Assembly (NCBI RefSeq): GCF_000224085.1
Contig: NC_015945.1
Location: forward strand, 2,596,501 to 2,660,500
DNA: 64,000 nucleotides
Direction of reading: 5' to 3'
From: Allomuricauda ruestringensis DSM 13258
GTDB taxonomy: Bacteria > Bacteroidota > Bacteroidia > Flavobacteriales > Flavobacteriaceae
This document shows, one piece after another, positions 7,637 through 17,181 of the stretch (the first letter of the stretch is position 1; each line of letters opens with the position of its first letter). The position numbers and the translations under genes were made by a program. The notes under the pieces were generated by a model. That model worked only from the letters and a program-made list of their open reading frames with translations, was not told where the DNA came from and made no database searches.

Positions 7637-7670
7637 TTTTTTTAATTAGTACCTATTCTAATTAAAAAAA
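7637..7670. terminator. Perfect AT-rich inverted repeat between two minus-strand units
   Basis: Arms of 13 bases at 7637-7649 (T-run then AATTAG) and 7658-7670 (CTAATT then A-run) pair perfectly around an 8-base loop. The dyad lies 42 bases past the stop of the S66 peptidase gene and about 95 bases ahead of the next minus-strand gene, so it could end the first transcript. It is weak for a terminator because it contains only two G-C pairs; a protein-binding dyad is the alternative. Confidence 0.4.
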
Positions 7671-7711
7671 TATAAGCGATGGTAAGCAATGGATTGTGGC
7701 TTGGGAGTTGG

Positions 7712-8764
7712 TTAACTCACCGCAGGCTCCATTAATCGTAGTTGTTTTTTATAGGCATTAAAGTAGGCCTCAATGCCTATGGGAAGGGTTGAATTTTGCG
7801 GTATGTGCCCAAAGCTCATACCGTAAGCGGCGGGAATGCCCAATGGGGAAACCCTGTCCATTATTACTTCCCTTAAGGTGAAATTTTCGGTTGTACGTTT
7901 ACGGTCGCACCCTTTGCAAACACCAAAAATGATTCCCTTGGCCTTGGTAAAGCTTTCAACATCGGCAAGTTGTGTGAGCATGCGATCTATACGATAAGGG
8001 GCTTCCTCCACATCTTCCAATAGTACCAATTTGTCCGTAAAGTCTATTTCATAAGGAGTTCCTATCATGGCGGCCACCAAGGTTAAACTACCTCCTACAA
8101 GTTCGCCCTGACCAACACCGGCGGTAATCGTATATCGGTAATATTCGCTGTTGCGGTATTGTTTTGGGTCTTTTAATATGGCATTTTTGATGGGCAGTGT
8201 TTGCTGTGGTTCCATCAACACTTTTTTGAAGTAAACCTGACTATACTCATCATCGAGTGTTTTTCCGACAGGTCCGTGAAAACCAATAAGACCGGTTTTT
8301 TTATAAATGGTATTGATCAATGCGGTGATGTCGCTAAAACCGATCAACGCCTTTGGATTGTTTGTGATGCAATCATAATCCAATAGGTCAAGGATACGGG
8401 TGCATCCATACCCGCCACGGGCACAGAGAATGGCATCAATGTCCGGGTTGGCAAACATTTCGTTCACATCTTTTGCGCGTTCTTCATCGGTATTGCTGAA
8501 ATAACCGTAATTACCTTTTATGCGGTCGGTGTGATAGGTCTTGAAACCCATTTTTTGCAGCGTGTCCAAAGCCAGAAAGAGTGCTTCCTTTTCTATGGCA
8601 AATCCAGGTGCGACAAGGCCAATGGTATCCCCAAGTTTTAATTTTTTGGGTTTAGTTTTGGGCTTGGGGTCGGGGAAATATTGATTGCCCCAAGTGGTTT
8701 GGTGTAAAAGGGTTGCAGCTCCCAGAGCTGTTGCCGATTTTAAAAAACTTCTTCTTTTGGACAT
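7712..8764 (-). CDS. LD-carboxypeptidase, peptidase family S66, Tat-type signal
   Basis: Protein of 350 residues from ATG 8764. Family S66 cleaves the L,D bond of peptidoglycan tetrapeptides during murein recycling. Visible marks: the ARGGYG loop, GFSDITALI with the nucleophilic Ser, and GHIPQNSTLPIG with the catalytic His near the C-terminus. The N-terminus SKRRSFLKSATALGAA is a twin-arginine-like signal, so export to the periplasm is likely, whereas the classical LdcA is cytoplasmic. A longer start at 8779 would place codons in an inverted repeat (8773-8785) that belongs to a dispersed element, which argues for 8764. Confidence 0.87.
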   Translation of the reverse strand: MSKRRSFLKSATALGAATLLHQTTWGNQYFPDPKPKTKPKKLKLGDTIGLVAPGFAIEKEALFLALDTLQKMGFKTYHTDRIKGNYGYFSNTDEERAKDVNEMFANPDIDAILCARGGYGCTRILDLLDYDCITNNPKALIGFSDITALINTIYKKTGLIGFHGPVGKTLDDEYSQVYFKKVLMEPQQTLPIKNAILKDPKQYRNSEYYRYTITAGVGQGELVGGSLTLVAAMIGTPYEIDFTDKLVLLEDVEEAPYRIDRMLTQLADVESFTKAKGIIFGVCKGCDRKRTTENFTLREVIMDRVSPLGIPAAYGMSFGHIPQNSTLPIGIEAYFNAYKKQLRLMEPAVS

Positions 8765-8771
8765 TATTGAA

Positions 8772-8858
8772 TCCCTCATTGAGGGTTTGATTCCCCGACG
8801 TTCACGTCGAAATGAATTAATTTTTTCGTTTGAATACCTCGTGGGCTTGCCTCGAAGT
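8772..8858 (-). repeat. Dispersed intergenic repeat element, copy A
   Basis: Contains the dyads CCCTCA/TGAGGG (8773-8785) and CGACGT/ACGTCG (8796-8809) and a block at 8831-8858 that, on the opposite strand, resembles 60621-60652 (the CTACCTCGGGGCAAGCCTCGG type). Such short dyad-rich elements between genes are common in flavobacterial genomes. It lies just upstream of the S66 gene start. No coding potential. Confidence 0.5.
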
Positions 8859-8915
8859 AGTTAATTTATCAATACAAAATATAAAAATGCACAAAATTTA
8901 GAAGAACAGCATCAA

Positions 8916-10235
8916 CTAATCACTGTTTCTTTCGTCTCTTCGTAATTGTCTTTGGATTTTTCTAATGGCCGATTCGATGGATTTTTCGGGTTCTATGATA
9001 TTGTATTCGCCCCAAAAATCAGGATCTGAGAAACCAGACGCCTCATCACTTAGAATAATGGATTTTTTGATTCTTTGGCGATATTTTGGTCTTTCGGTCT
9101 TGCTTACTCTTTCCCAATCGGTGATTGCCATTTCAGCCGTCATACTGTACTGTGAATTAAACCATTTATCGGCCCAGTCCACTTTAAATTCCATAAATAC
9201 ACTGCTATAGCCGTAATGCCATTTCCCATCTTTTTCTCGGTAATCAACACGGTAGGACACCTCTGTGGGCCACACATCCACTTTTGCGGGCTTTCTGCGC
9301 ACAAAAAGTTCCGCGGCTTTGTCCCTATCTGTAATGTTCAAGGAAAAAATGGCACCTGTTAAGATTTTATTCTCGACATCGATGTACAGTTCTCCGCGAT
9401 ATAACGGCTCCAAAATACCTTCATGCTGATTAAATTTGATGACGTAGATCAACCGGTCATTGGTCATTGTGGAACGATCAAAGATGAATTTGTAGTTGGA
9501 TAACGACTCTTCCGAGAATATATATTCCGGATATTTCATCATATCTACATACAAAGTGTTGTAAGGCCCCCCCTGAAGCTTTAGAGCCACGGTGTCCAAT
9601 TTGCTGTAATCGGTGCTTTTTCTCGCCTTGTAAAGCTCAACGGCATCATCCCGGGTGGAACTGTAAGGTGTTTTGTATATATTGACCACCGCTTCGGCCA
9701 AGGAAACATTTCTTCTTCGTCTTTTTATGGTTTCTCTATAGAAGGCCGTCATTAAAGCGGGATCTTCAAAATAATTCTCATCCCTGTTCTTTAGGGTCTC
9801 CTTAACCAAAGCCAATGCATCTTTTGGTGCATTCACATTGATTTCCGAAAGCCTTGTAACGGATACCTCTAGGGATATTTCGTTTTTTTCGCGCTCAAGG
9901 CTGGCAATGGGAACCTTTTTGGTTTTGTAGCCCAAAAATGAAACCACCACATTTTTGTCGATATATGCTTTGGGCACTTTTAAAAGAAAGTTTCCTTCTG
10001 TATTGGTAATGGTGCTAATGTTGGTACCTTCCACAGTGAGTGTGGCAAAAACCAAAGATTTATTGCTCGATGCTTCTTTGACCTCCCCACTGTACTCATT
10101 AAAATCGACCTCTACACCGTCTTGTTGGAAAGCAAAGGCCTCTCCTGGGCCTAGCAGTGCCATAGCGCATATTGCCGATAGCAATAATGCATTGTGCTTT
10201 AGGTTTAAAATCAATGATGGGATTCTCAGCGGCAT
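8916..10235 (-). CDS. CarboxypepD_reg-like domain protein, exported
   Basis: Protein of 439 residues. A long signal-like N-terminus (hydrophobic stretch at about 15-36) precedes a CarboxypepD_reg-like beta-sandwich at about 45-130 (EVKEASSNKSLVFATLTVEG, then NTEGNFLLKVP, then VVVSFLGYKTK), the same module that starts many TonB-dependent receptors. The remaining 300 residues have alternating charged and aromatic strands (for example KVDVWPTEVSYRVDYREKDG) but are too short for a receptor barrel. Known relatives are periplasmic or outer-membrane-associated proteins of unknown function. Monocistronic as far as can be seen. Confidence 0.8.
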   Translation of the reverse strand: MPLRIPSLILNLKHNALLLSAICAMALLGPGEAFAFQQDGVEVDFNEYSGEVKEASSNKSLVFATLTVEGTNISTITNTEGNFLLKVPKAYIDKNVVVSFLGYKTKKVPIASLEREKNEISLEVSVTRLSEINVNAPKDALALVKETLKNRDENYFEDPALMTAFYRETIKRRRRNVSLAEAVVNIYKTPYSSTRDDAVELYKARKSTDYSKLDTVALKLQGGPYNTLYVDMMKYPEYIFSEESLSNYKFIFDRSTMTNDRLIYVIKFNQHEGILEPLYRGELYIDVENKILTGAIFSLNITDRDKAAELFVRRKPAKVDVWPTEVSYRVDYREKDGKWHYGYSSVFMEFKVDWADKWFNSQYSMTAEMAITDWERVSKTERPKYRQRIKKSIILSDEASGFSDPDFWGEYNIIEPEKSIESAIRKIQRQLRRDERNSD

Positions 10236-10349
10236 ATCGGCAATTTTTCTTTGTTACTTTTATTAAATATACAAAATTTTGGACACAAGTTTCCGTATCG
10301 CTTTAGTTAAAAAACCGAATAATCTACTTAAAATCAGTTTAGAAGAACT

Positions 10350-12797
10350 TTAGTCCACCATAAAGAGCGCATTGGCAAAAAACAGCTTGCCGTTTTCCCA
10401 AAATCCTCGGAACAAGGGGTTGTCCACCAAATAAATTACTTGGCCGCGACCAAGGTTTTCCACTCCGAATATTAAAGATTCAGAAATCTTTTTCTGTGCC
10501 TCTGTACCTGCAAAACCAGAAAAGGGTTTGGTGTTTTGTTCTAGGTACACCGCATTTCCGTTGTCCAGGTACTCGTAAGCATTACTTCCGAGTTTTAAAG
10601 AGAAATAATTGGAACCATAGCCGTAGGCCAACGGATTGGAGTTATCCACTTTGGTTTTAAAGATTGCGCCGGTAATCGCTCCCTTAATTCGTTCCCGCTC
10701 CCAATCTTTATAGGGTTGGGGTGTGTTTTCGGTGGAATCTTTTTTCACTTTCTTTTTCTTGATTCCAAAGCCTTTTTTACCATCAAGGGCATTAATGGAA
10801 CCGCCCATGGCAATAATTTTCCCACCTTGCCTTACCCAATCTTTTAGCTCGGATAGCTGGTCTTCGTCAAAATGACTTCCATATCGTCCATCGGGCAAAA
10901 CCAAAATGTTGTACTCGTTCAAGTCCACTCGGTTTGCATATTCATCATCAATAACGGTAATCGGGTAATGCAATTGTTGCTCAAAAAAGTGCCAAATTTC
11001 CCCAAAGCGAAGCGTTGAGGTAGGGCCACCGGACAATACGGCAATCTTGGGTTTGGTTATCATTTGAATGGAAGAAGAACCAAAATCTTTTCCTGAATCC
11101 ACAAAACCTGTACTTGTGGAAGTAATCTCTTTTTCAAATTTAGAAGCAATGGTTTGCAGGGTTTGGATAAAACCTTCCTTGTTTTCGTTATCACCTTTGG
11201 TGATGATCAAGGTACCACGATTAAAGGATTTACCTTCGATACTAAAAGGGTGGTCCGCTTTACGAACCCGTATACCTTTGTTCAAGAGAGCTGCTAAAAA
11301 GCGCGCATCATGCATGCTGTTCCAATCGGTCAGGTAGGCATAACTTCCACTATTGATGTTGGAAGAAGCCAATGTTTCCTGTATATTTTGATCGGAAACC
11401 GAAGACGTGGAGGCAACGGCATCCAATCCATAGGCGTAGGGCAGCGACCAAGCCGTAATATCGTACGTCAGTGAATCCGAAAGTTTGGCATTGGGTTCGA
11501 ACAATACTTTTACCAAGGTGCCTTTGGGCTGGTCGGTAGAGACCACCATACCATTTTTGTTGATGGACAGGCTGCCGTTGTTTCCAGTGCCATAACTATG
11601 TCCTTTGTAAGAACCACTTGTAAGGTCACCATATTCAATGCTGTGTTTTTTCAAAAGGGATTTAAGGGCATTTAATTTATCCTTGTCACCTTTTAGCACA
11701 TAGCTTTGGTATTTAAACTCCTTATTTTGATGGAATTTCCTGAATTCCTCATTTAATTTCTCTGCGTTTTGGGATGATACCTCCACGGTGGAAAGCCCAG
11801 TGGTAAAGTGATGGGCAATACGGTCTTTTAGGGTAAGTGTGTCACCGATAGCAGTAATAATCCCAAGCCCAGCTCTGCCACTTCCACCTTGTTCGTAGGT
11901 CATTCCAACAGAGCCGTTGTAGATGGGGTAGGTGTCACCATAGCTGGGGTACAATAGGTCAAAAACTTCTTTGGTGAAGTAAAACCAACCATTGGCATCA
12001 AAATATTTTGCATGGTTTCTGCCCAAGGTCACCTGAAAATCACGTTGGAAATCGGTAATCACTTCGTGATAGGGTTCGGCAGCAGGCGCAAAATAGTATG
12101 GGTTGTTTACGCCTTGCTCATGGAAATCCACATGGATGTGGGGCAGCCATTGGTTGAACATTTTTAACCGTTGTTGGCTCTCTACCTGTGTTAGCCATGC
12201 CCAGTCGCGGTTCAAATCGAACATATAGTGGTTGCTACGTCCGCTCCACCAACCTTCATGGTGTTCCTTGCTGTTCGAATCTACTTGATAAGGGGTATTC
12301 TTATATTGATTGTACCAATTGCTGTACCTGTCGCGCCCATCAGGATTAATACACGGATCCATGATTACCACCGTGTTTTCTAAATAAGAACTCTTTTTGG
12401 TCAAAAGTTCATATATGGTCTTCATCGAAGCTTCGGTACTTACGCTTTCATTGCCATGTACGTTATAACTCAACCAAACAATTGCCTTGGAAGCATTTCC
12501 CGTTCCTTCGGTATCTTTTAGGTGCTCTTGCCTAATGTTTTCCAAATTTGTAAGGTTTTCTGCTGAGGACACGTATGCCAAAATCAAAGGCCTGCGTTCA
12601 TTGGTCTTTCCATAAACGGTAAGTTGTACCCTGTCCGGGGCAGATTCTGCCAAATACTCGTAATAATCCACCACTTCGTGATGGCGGGTAAACTGAGTTC
12701 CGAGTTCGTATCCCAAAAATTCGGAAGGGGATTTTAGTTGTTGTGCCGAAACGGAAATTGATCCTAAAAGGATGAGGGAAAATAAAAATCTGGTCAT
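10350..12797 (-). CDS. Secreted M14-family zinc carboxypeptidase
   Basis: Protein of 815 residues from ATG 12797 (a signal peptide ending SVSAQ follows directly; a start 8 codons upstream would bury it). The M14 zinc site is NVHGNES (HxxE) near residue 110, and HIHVDFHEQG holds the later His. The catalytic domain occupies roughly residues 30-350. The C-terminal half contains a class-I glutamine-amidotransferase-like stretch (IAVLSGG, later NILVLPDGRYG and WVRQGGKIIAMGGS) that probably has a structural role. Large two-part M14 proteins of this kind are common in Bacteroidota and are expected to digest external peptides. Confidence 0.87.
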   Translation of the reverse strand: MTRFLFSLILLGSISVSAQQLKSPSEFLGYELGTQFTRHHEVVDYYEYLAESAPDRVQLTVYGKTNERRPLILAYVSSAENLTNLENIRQEHLKDTEGTGNASKAIVWLSYNVHGNESVSTEASMKTIYELLTKKSSYLENTVVIMDPCINPDGRDRYSNWYNQYKNTPYQVDSNSKEHHEGWWSGRSNHYMFDLNRDWAWLTQVESQQRLKMFNQWLPHIHVDFHEQGVNNPYYFAPAAEPYHEVITDFQRDFQVTLGRNHAKYFDANGWFYFTKEVFDLLYPSYGDTYPIYNGSVGMTYEQGGSGRAGLGIITAIGDTLTLKDRIAHHFTTGLSTVEVSSQNAEKLNEEFRKFHQNKEFKYQSYVLKGDKDKLNALKSLLKKHSIEYGDLTSGSYKGHSYGTGNNGSLSINKNGMVVSTDQPKGTLVKVLFEPNAKLSDSLTYDITAWSLPYAYGLDAVASTSSVSDQNIQETLASSNINSGSYAYLTDWNSMHDARFLAALLNKGIRVRKADHPFSIEGKSFNRGTLIITKGDNENKEGFIQTLQTIASKFEKEITSTSTGFVDSGKDFGSSSIQMITKPKIAVLSGGPTSTLRFGEIWHFFEQQLHYPITVIDDEYANRVDLNEYNILVLPDGRYGSHFDEDQLSELKDWVRQGGKIIAMGGSINALDGKKGFGIKKKKVKKDSTENTPQPYKDWERERIKGAITGAIFKTKVDNSNPLAYGYGSNYFSLKLGSNAYEYLDNGNAVYLEQNTKPFSGFAGTEAQKKISESLIFGVENLGRGQVIYLVDNPLFRGFWENGKLFFANALFMVD

Positions 12798-12928
12798 GCT
12801 TGGGTTAATTGGTTCTACCAAATCTACTAATAAATTGAGGCAGAAACCTAATTTTATTGGGGCCGACCCGCTAAAATTGCATAAAATTCAATTAACGTAT
12901 TTTTGGGACGAGAAAAAAAGAAGAGACT

Positions 12929-12936
12929 TATCTTTG
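12929..12936 (+). promoter_or_regulatory. Candidate -7 element upstream of bshC
   Basis: TATCTTTG matches TAnnTTTG exactly and ends 20 bases before the chosen bshC start, the spacing also seen at mnmA (28201). A second exact match, TATTTTTG, lies at 12898-12905 with a TTG at 12877-12879 (18-base spacer). Either or both may be used. Confidence 0.4.
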
Positions 12937-12956
12937 AAAACCTCATTGCAGTTTTA

Positions 12957-14561
12957 ATGGAAGTAGAATGTATACCCTTTAAGGAGACCGGTTATTTTTC
13001 CCAATTAATTTGTGATTATCTCGATCAGAAAAAAGATTTATCCCCCTTTTTTAACAGATACCCTTTGCCCGAAAACTTTGAAGACCAAATCACGGAAAAG
13101 GCCGCTAACTATCCAAAAGCACATCGAAAAGTCTTGGTCAATGCTTTAAAGCAGCAATACCAAGGTGTTGAGATTTCCAAGGCAACCCAAAAAAATATGG
13201 ATACTTTGTCCAAAGAAACAACATTTACGGTGGTAACAGGGCATCAGTTGAATTTGTTTACAGGCCCGCTATACTTCCTTTATAAAATTGTTTCCACCAT
13301 CAATTTGACCAAACAACTCAATGAGAAGCATCCAAAAAACCATTTTGTACCGGTGTATTGGATGGCTACGGAGGATCATGATTTTGAGGAAATCAATTAT
13401 TTTAACCTACACGGTAAAAAGGTGCTTTGGAACAAAAAGGCATCTGGAGCGGTAGGTAGGTTATCTACCGAGGGCCTGGAAGATGTATTCGAGATATTCT
13501 CCGCAGAACTAGGCAACCTCGGGTTGACGGATAATTTGAAAGAGCTGTTCAAAAAGGCATATTTGGAGCATCCCAACCTTGCTGAGGCCACTCGATACTT
13601 GGCCAATGCTTTGTTTGGTAATGAAGGATTGGTGATTGTGGACGGTGATGATAAAAGTCTGAAGGAATTACTCATTCCCTACGCCAAAAAGGACATATTG
13701 GAGCATACGCCTTATGGGAAAATATCCGAGACGATTGAATCATTGCAAGGTGTTTCCTCTGATTATAATATTCAAGTAAACCCTAGAGAAATCAATTATT
13801 TCTATTTAAAAGAGGGTTTTCGGGAGCGAATCATCTTGAAAAAGGGAAAATATCATGTAATCAACACCCATATCGATTTTACCAAGGAAGAACTTTTAAA
13901 GGAACTTGACGAGCATCCCGAACGGTTTTCGCCCAATGTGGTGGCGCGCCCACTATACCAGGAGGTGATTTTACCTAACCTTTGCTATATTGGTGGGGGA
14001 GGAGAACTGGCCTATTGGCTGGAGCTCAAATCCTATTTTGATGAAGTGGGAGTAACTTTTCCTATGTTGATGCTTCGAAATTCAGCTTTGCTGATAACGG
14101 AAAAGCAATTCGAAAAAGTAGAAAAAATGGGATTAAAGGTTTCCCATTTATTCATGAAACAACATTCGCTCATCAATAAAAAGATACGGGATATCTCCAA
14201 TATTGATATTGATTTTTCGCCACAGAAACAGTTGTTGGAAGAGCAGTTCCAGCACATGTACGAACTGGCCGAACAAACCGACAAAAGCTTTTTGGGAGCG
14301 GTAAAGGCACAGGAGGTAAAACAGAAAAAAGGTTTGGATGCCCTTGAAAAACGTTTGTTAAGGGCACAGAAAAGAAAACTCAAAGATCATGTGGTGCGCT
14401 TAACGGACTTACAGAATGAGTTGTTTCCCAACCAATCATTACAAGAAAGACAGCTCAACTTTTCAGAAATATACCTGGAAATGGGAGAGGATCTGATTCC
14501 TTTATTATTGGATGCCCTAGATCCGTTTTCCAAAGGGTTTACTGTTTTAAGGCGCAATTGA
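12957..14561 (+). CDS. bshC: Bacillithiol biosynthesis cysteine-adding enzyme BshC
   Basis: Protein of 534 residues from ATG 12957, close to the usual BshC length. BshC joins cysteine to glucosaminyl-malate in the last step of bacillithiol synthesis. The core motif VVTGHQLNLFTGPLYFLYK (residues about 90-110), then FVPVYWMATEDHDFEEIN and CYIGGGGELAYW are characteristic; a coiled-coil insertion lies at about 430-490. The start at ATG 12957 is preferred because an earlier start (12903) would give a Lys/Arg-rich tail overlapping the promoter-like element. bshA and bshB are not in the window, as is usual for unlinked bsh genes. Confidence 0.93.
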   Translation: MEVECIPFKETGYFSQLICDYLDQKKDLSPFFNRYPLPENFEDQITEKAANYPKAHRKVLVNALKQQYQGVEISKATQKNMDTLSKETTFTVVTGHQLNLFTGPLYFLYKIVSTINLTKQLNEKHPKNHFVPVYWMATEDHDFEEINYFNLHGKKVLWNKKASGAVGRLSTEGLEDVFEIFSAELGNLGLTDNLKELFKKAYLEHPNLAEATRYLANALFGNEGLVIVDGDDKSLKELLIPYAKKDILEHTPYGKISETIESLQGVSSDYNIQVNPREINYFYLKEGFRERIILKKGKYHVINTHIDFTKEELLKELDEHPERFSPNVVARPLYQEVILPNLCYIGGGGELAYWLELKSYFDEVGVTFPMLMLRNSALLITEKQFEKVEKMGLKVSHLFMKQHSLINKKIRDISNIDIDFSPQKQLLEEQFQHMYELAEQTDKSFLGAVKAQEVKQKKGLDALEKRLLRAQKRKLKDHVVRLTDLQNELFPNQSLQERQLNFSEIYLEMGEDLIPLLLDALDPFSKGFTVLRRN

Positions 14562-14726
14562 TCGCTGCCTGATTTCATTCAATACATTGATCTTTTTCAA
14601 AAAAGATTGCAACCAAAGTAGGGTATTTACACTTAGGGTTGTTTCATAATTGTAAATAGCTATGAAAATTTAAATTTTGAGTTGGTTAACTCATATGTTT
14701 AGGTTGGTTTTGATTTTATTTTATTG

Positions 14727-14757
14727 AAAAGCCCCGGAGTGGTTCCCGGGGCTTTTT
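14727..14757. terminator. Bidirectional intrinsic terminator between bshC and pgmB
   Basis: GCCCCGG (14731-14737) pairs with CCGGGGC (14746-14752), extended by A4 on the left and T5 on the right. It ends converging transcripts of bshC (plus) and pgmB (minus). The 165 bases between the bshC stop and this hairpin show no gene. Confidence 0.85.
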
Positions 14758-14781
14758 GCTTTTTATGGCTTAAAAATGGAT

Positions 14782-15441
14782 TTAGAACAAATCCTTGAAA
14801 TGTGACTTTACTTCGAACAACGTAGCCTCCTTCATGGTATTGAACCTAATATCGGCATGTCCTACGCGCTCTTCGGGACCAATGCCCACACTGTGGAATT
14901 TTCCGGCTTTGGCAGCATCTATCCCTTTTTCGGCATCCTCAAAAACAATACAATTTTCTGGACGCAGCCCTAATTTTTCCGAAGCATAAAGGAAAATATC
15001 CGGGGCAGGTTTGCTTTTGGCAACGCTATTGCCATCACCGATTACATCAAAAAAATGAGTGGCCTTGAGCTGTTTCAACACTTTTGGGGCATTTTTACTG
15101 GCACTTCCAAGGGCAACGCTAAAGCCCTCGGACCTTAAATGTGTTAAAAGTTCCCTGGCGCCCGGCAAATAATCCTCTTGGGTCATGCTACCCAAACTTT
15201 CAACATAGATATCGTTTTTTTTTGTGGCAAGTTCAAGAATGGTCGCATCGTCCAAGCTAACACCGTTATGGTCCATAATCACTTTTATGGAATCCATTCT
15301 GGAAATTCCCCGCAGTTTTTCATTAAGGGCACGATCAAATTGCCAACCCATATCGGCCGACAATTTTTTCCAAGCAGCGTAATGCAGTTCAGCAGTATCT
15401 GTGATTACGCCATCCAAATCAAAAATAAATCCCTTGATCAT
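14782..15441 (-). CDS. pgmB: Beta-phosphoglucomutase (HAD family)
   Basis: Protein of 219 residues. It converts beta-glucose 1-phosphate to glucose 6-phosphate in the use of maltose or trehalose by phosphorylases. HAD motif I is FDLDGVITDTAELHYAAW, with the two Asp and the His used by beta-PGM; LRGISRMDS is the substrate-specificity region, SASKN holds motif II Ser, KSKPAPDIFL is motif III and FEDAEKGI motif IV. The usual partner, a maltose phosphorylase (GH65), is absent here; the alpha-glucan genes glgB and GH31 lie 40 kb away. The gene is alone between a terminator and the guaA promoter. Confidence 0.88.
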   Translation of the reverse strand: MIKGFIFDLDGVITDTAELHYAAWKKLSADMGWQFDRALNEKLRGISRMDSIKVIMDHNGVSLDDATILELATKKNDIYVESLGSMTQEDYLPGARELLTHLRSEGFSVALGSASKNAPKVLKQLKATHFFDVIGDGNSVAKSKPAPDIFLYASEKLGLRPENCIVFEDAEKGIDAAKAGKFHSVGIGPEERVGHADIRFNTMKEATLFEVKSHFKDLF

Positions 15442-15588
15442 GGTCCGTGTTATTTTAAGGGCAAAGAAATAATGAAATCAGTTAAGAAAAAAACTATATA
15501 AGATTGTGCTTTTTTCAAAAGAAAGTGTAAGGCGACATTGGAAAGATTGACTTGTTAATAACCCGTTGGAACAACTTCATGGAAAAAG

Positions 15589-15620
15589 TTGTCTTAAATA
15601 TCCTTTAAAAGATACTTTTG
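15589..15620 (+). promoter_or_regulatory. Promoter of guaA
   Basis: TTG at 15589-15591 and TACTTTTG at 15613-15620 are separated by 21 bases; the -7 element is an exact TAnnTTTG. The guaA ATG follows 28 bases later. Another TATTTTTG at 15638-15645 is too close to the start codon to be the main promoter. Confidence 0.55.
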
Positions 15621-15648
15621 CAACTAAAGCAAATTGCTATTTTTGCCC

Positions 15649-17181
15649 ATGCATAACAACGTACTTATCCTAGACTTTGGTTCCCAGTACACACAACTGA
15701 TCGCAAGACGCGTTAGGGAACTCAACATTTACTCAGAAATTAAACCCTACAATAAACTGCCCGAGGATTTATCGGATTACAAGGCGGTTATCCTTTCTGG
15801 TTCACCATCTTCGGTGCGCTCGGAGCATGCCCCGCACCCCGATTTGTCCGAAATAAAAGGTAAGAAACCTTTATTGGGAATCTGCTACGGCGCACAATAT
15901 TTGTCCCATTTTCATGGTGGGAACGTGGCACCATCAGCCACCCGTGAATATGGTAGGGCCAATCTGTCCTATGTAAATTCAGAAGACGATTTTTTACAAG
16001 ATATCGGTGAAGGAAGCCAAGTGTGGATGAGCCATAGCGATACCATTAAGGAGCTTCCAGAAGGGGCCATTCGTTTGGCCAGTACCCACGATGTGGAAAA
16101 CGCAGCTTACAAGATTGATGGTGAAATGACTTATGGAATTCAGTTTCACCCAGAAGTGTACCATACCACCGATGGTAAAAAGCTCTTGGAAAACTTTTTG
16201 GTGAACATTGCCGGGCTGCAACAAAATTGGACCCCGGATGCTTTTGTGGAAACAACGGTAGAGGAACTAAAAAAAGAGATCGGCGACGAAAAAGTGATTT
16301 TGGGACTGTCCGGGGGAGTTGATTCCAGTGTGGCCGCCATGTTGTTGCACAAAGCGATTGGCGATCATTTGTACTGTATTTTCGTGAACAACGGTCTTTT
16401 GCGCAAAAACGAGTTCGAAAGTGTTTTGGACCAATATAAGCACATGGGATTAAATGTTAAGGGCGTTGATGCTTCGGCACGCTTTTTGGGTGCCTTGAAA
16501 GGAGAATCGGATCCTGAAGGAAAAAGAAAAATCATCGGCAGGGTCTTTATTGAGGTTTTTGATGATGAGTCCCACAAAGTAGAAAATGCAAAATGGTTGG
16601 CGCAAGGAACCATTTATCCGGATAGGATTGAATCGGTTTCGGCCAGCGGTGGACCATCAGCGGTAATTAAAAGTCACCATAATGTGGGCGGATTACCAGA
16701 CTACATGAAATTGAAAGTGGTGGAGCCCTTGAAAATGTTGTTCAAGGATGAGGTGCGAAGAGTAGGGGCAAGTATGGATATGCCAGCGGAGATTTTAGGA
16801 AGGCACCCATTTCCGGGCCCTGGTTTGGGAATCCGTATCTTGGGAGACATTACCCCGGAAAAGGTGGCTATTTTACAAGAAGTGGACGCCATTTTTGTTG
16901 ATGGACTCAAAAAATGGGGACTTTATGACAAGGTTTGGCAGGCCGGAGCCATGCTTTTGCCCGTAGATAGTGTAGGGGTTATGGGAGATGAGCGCACCTA
17001 CGAAAAATGTGTGGCGCTCAGAGCTGTTGAAAGCACCGATGGAATGACGGCCGATTGGGTAAATTTACCCTACGAATTCCTACAAAAGACCTCTAATGAT
17101 ATAATAAACAAGGTTAAGGGCGTTAATAGAGTGGTGTACGACATTAGCTCAAAACCACCGGCAACTATAGAATGGGAATGA
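15649..17181 (+). CDS. guaA: GMP synthase (glutamine-hydrolysing)
   Basis: Protein of 510 residues from ATG 15649 ([16 protein letters not shown]). It turns XMP into GMP with glutamine and ATP. The class-I amidotransferase domain has C79 (LLGICYGAQ) and H167/E169 ([10 protein letters not shown]). The ATP-pyrophosphatase loop is GLSGGVDSS at about 219-227, and the C-terminal dimerisation domain ends PPATIEWE. Its stop codon overlaps the next start in ATGA (17178-17181), so the LysM protein downstream is translationally coupled to it. Confidence 0.96.
   Translation: MHNNVLILDFGSQYTQLIARRVRELNIYSEIKPYNKLPEDLSDYKAVILSGSPSSVRSEHAPHPDLSEIKGKKPLLGICYGAQYLSHFHGGNVAPSATREYGRANLSYVNSEDDFLQDIGEGSQVWMSHSDTIKELPEGAIRLASTHDVENAAYKIDGEMTYGIQFHPEVYHTTDGKKLLENFLVNIAGLQQNWTPDAFVETTVEELKKEIGDEKVILGLSGGVDSSVAAMLLHKAIGDHLYCIFVNNGLLRKNEFESVLDQYKHMGLNVKGVDASARFLGALKGESDPEGKRKIIGRVFIEVFDDESHKVENAKWLAQGTIYPDRIESVSASGGPSAVIKSHHNVGGLPDYMKLKVVEPLKMLFKDEVRRVGASMDMPAEILGRHPFPGPGLGIRILGDITPEKVAILQEVDAIFVDGLKKWGLYDKVWQAGAMLLPVDSVGVMGDERTYEKCVALRAVESTDGMTADWVNLPYEFLQKTSNDIINKVKGVNRVVYDISSKPPATIEWE

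Noticed and set aside
7704..14695. GAGTTGGTTAACTC dyad at 7706-7719 and again near 14681-14694
   Set aside because: The first is made by the last codons of the S66 gene; the second is isolated. With only two sites in different settings I treat this as coincidence.
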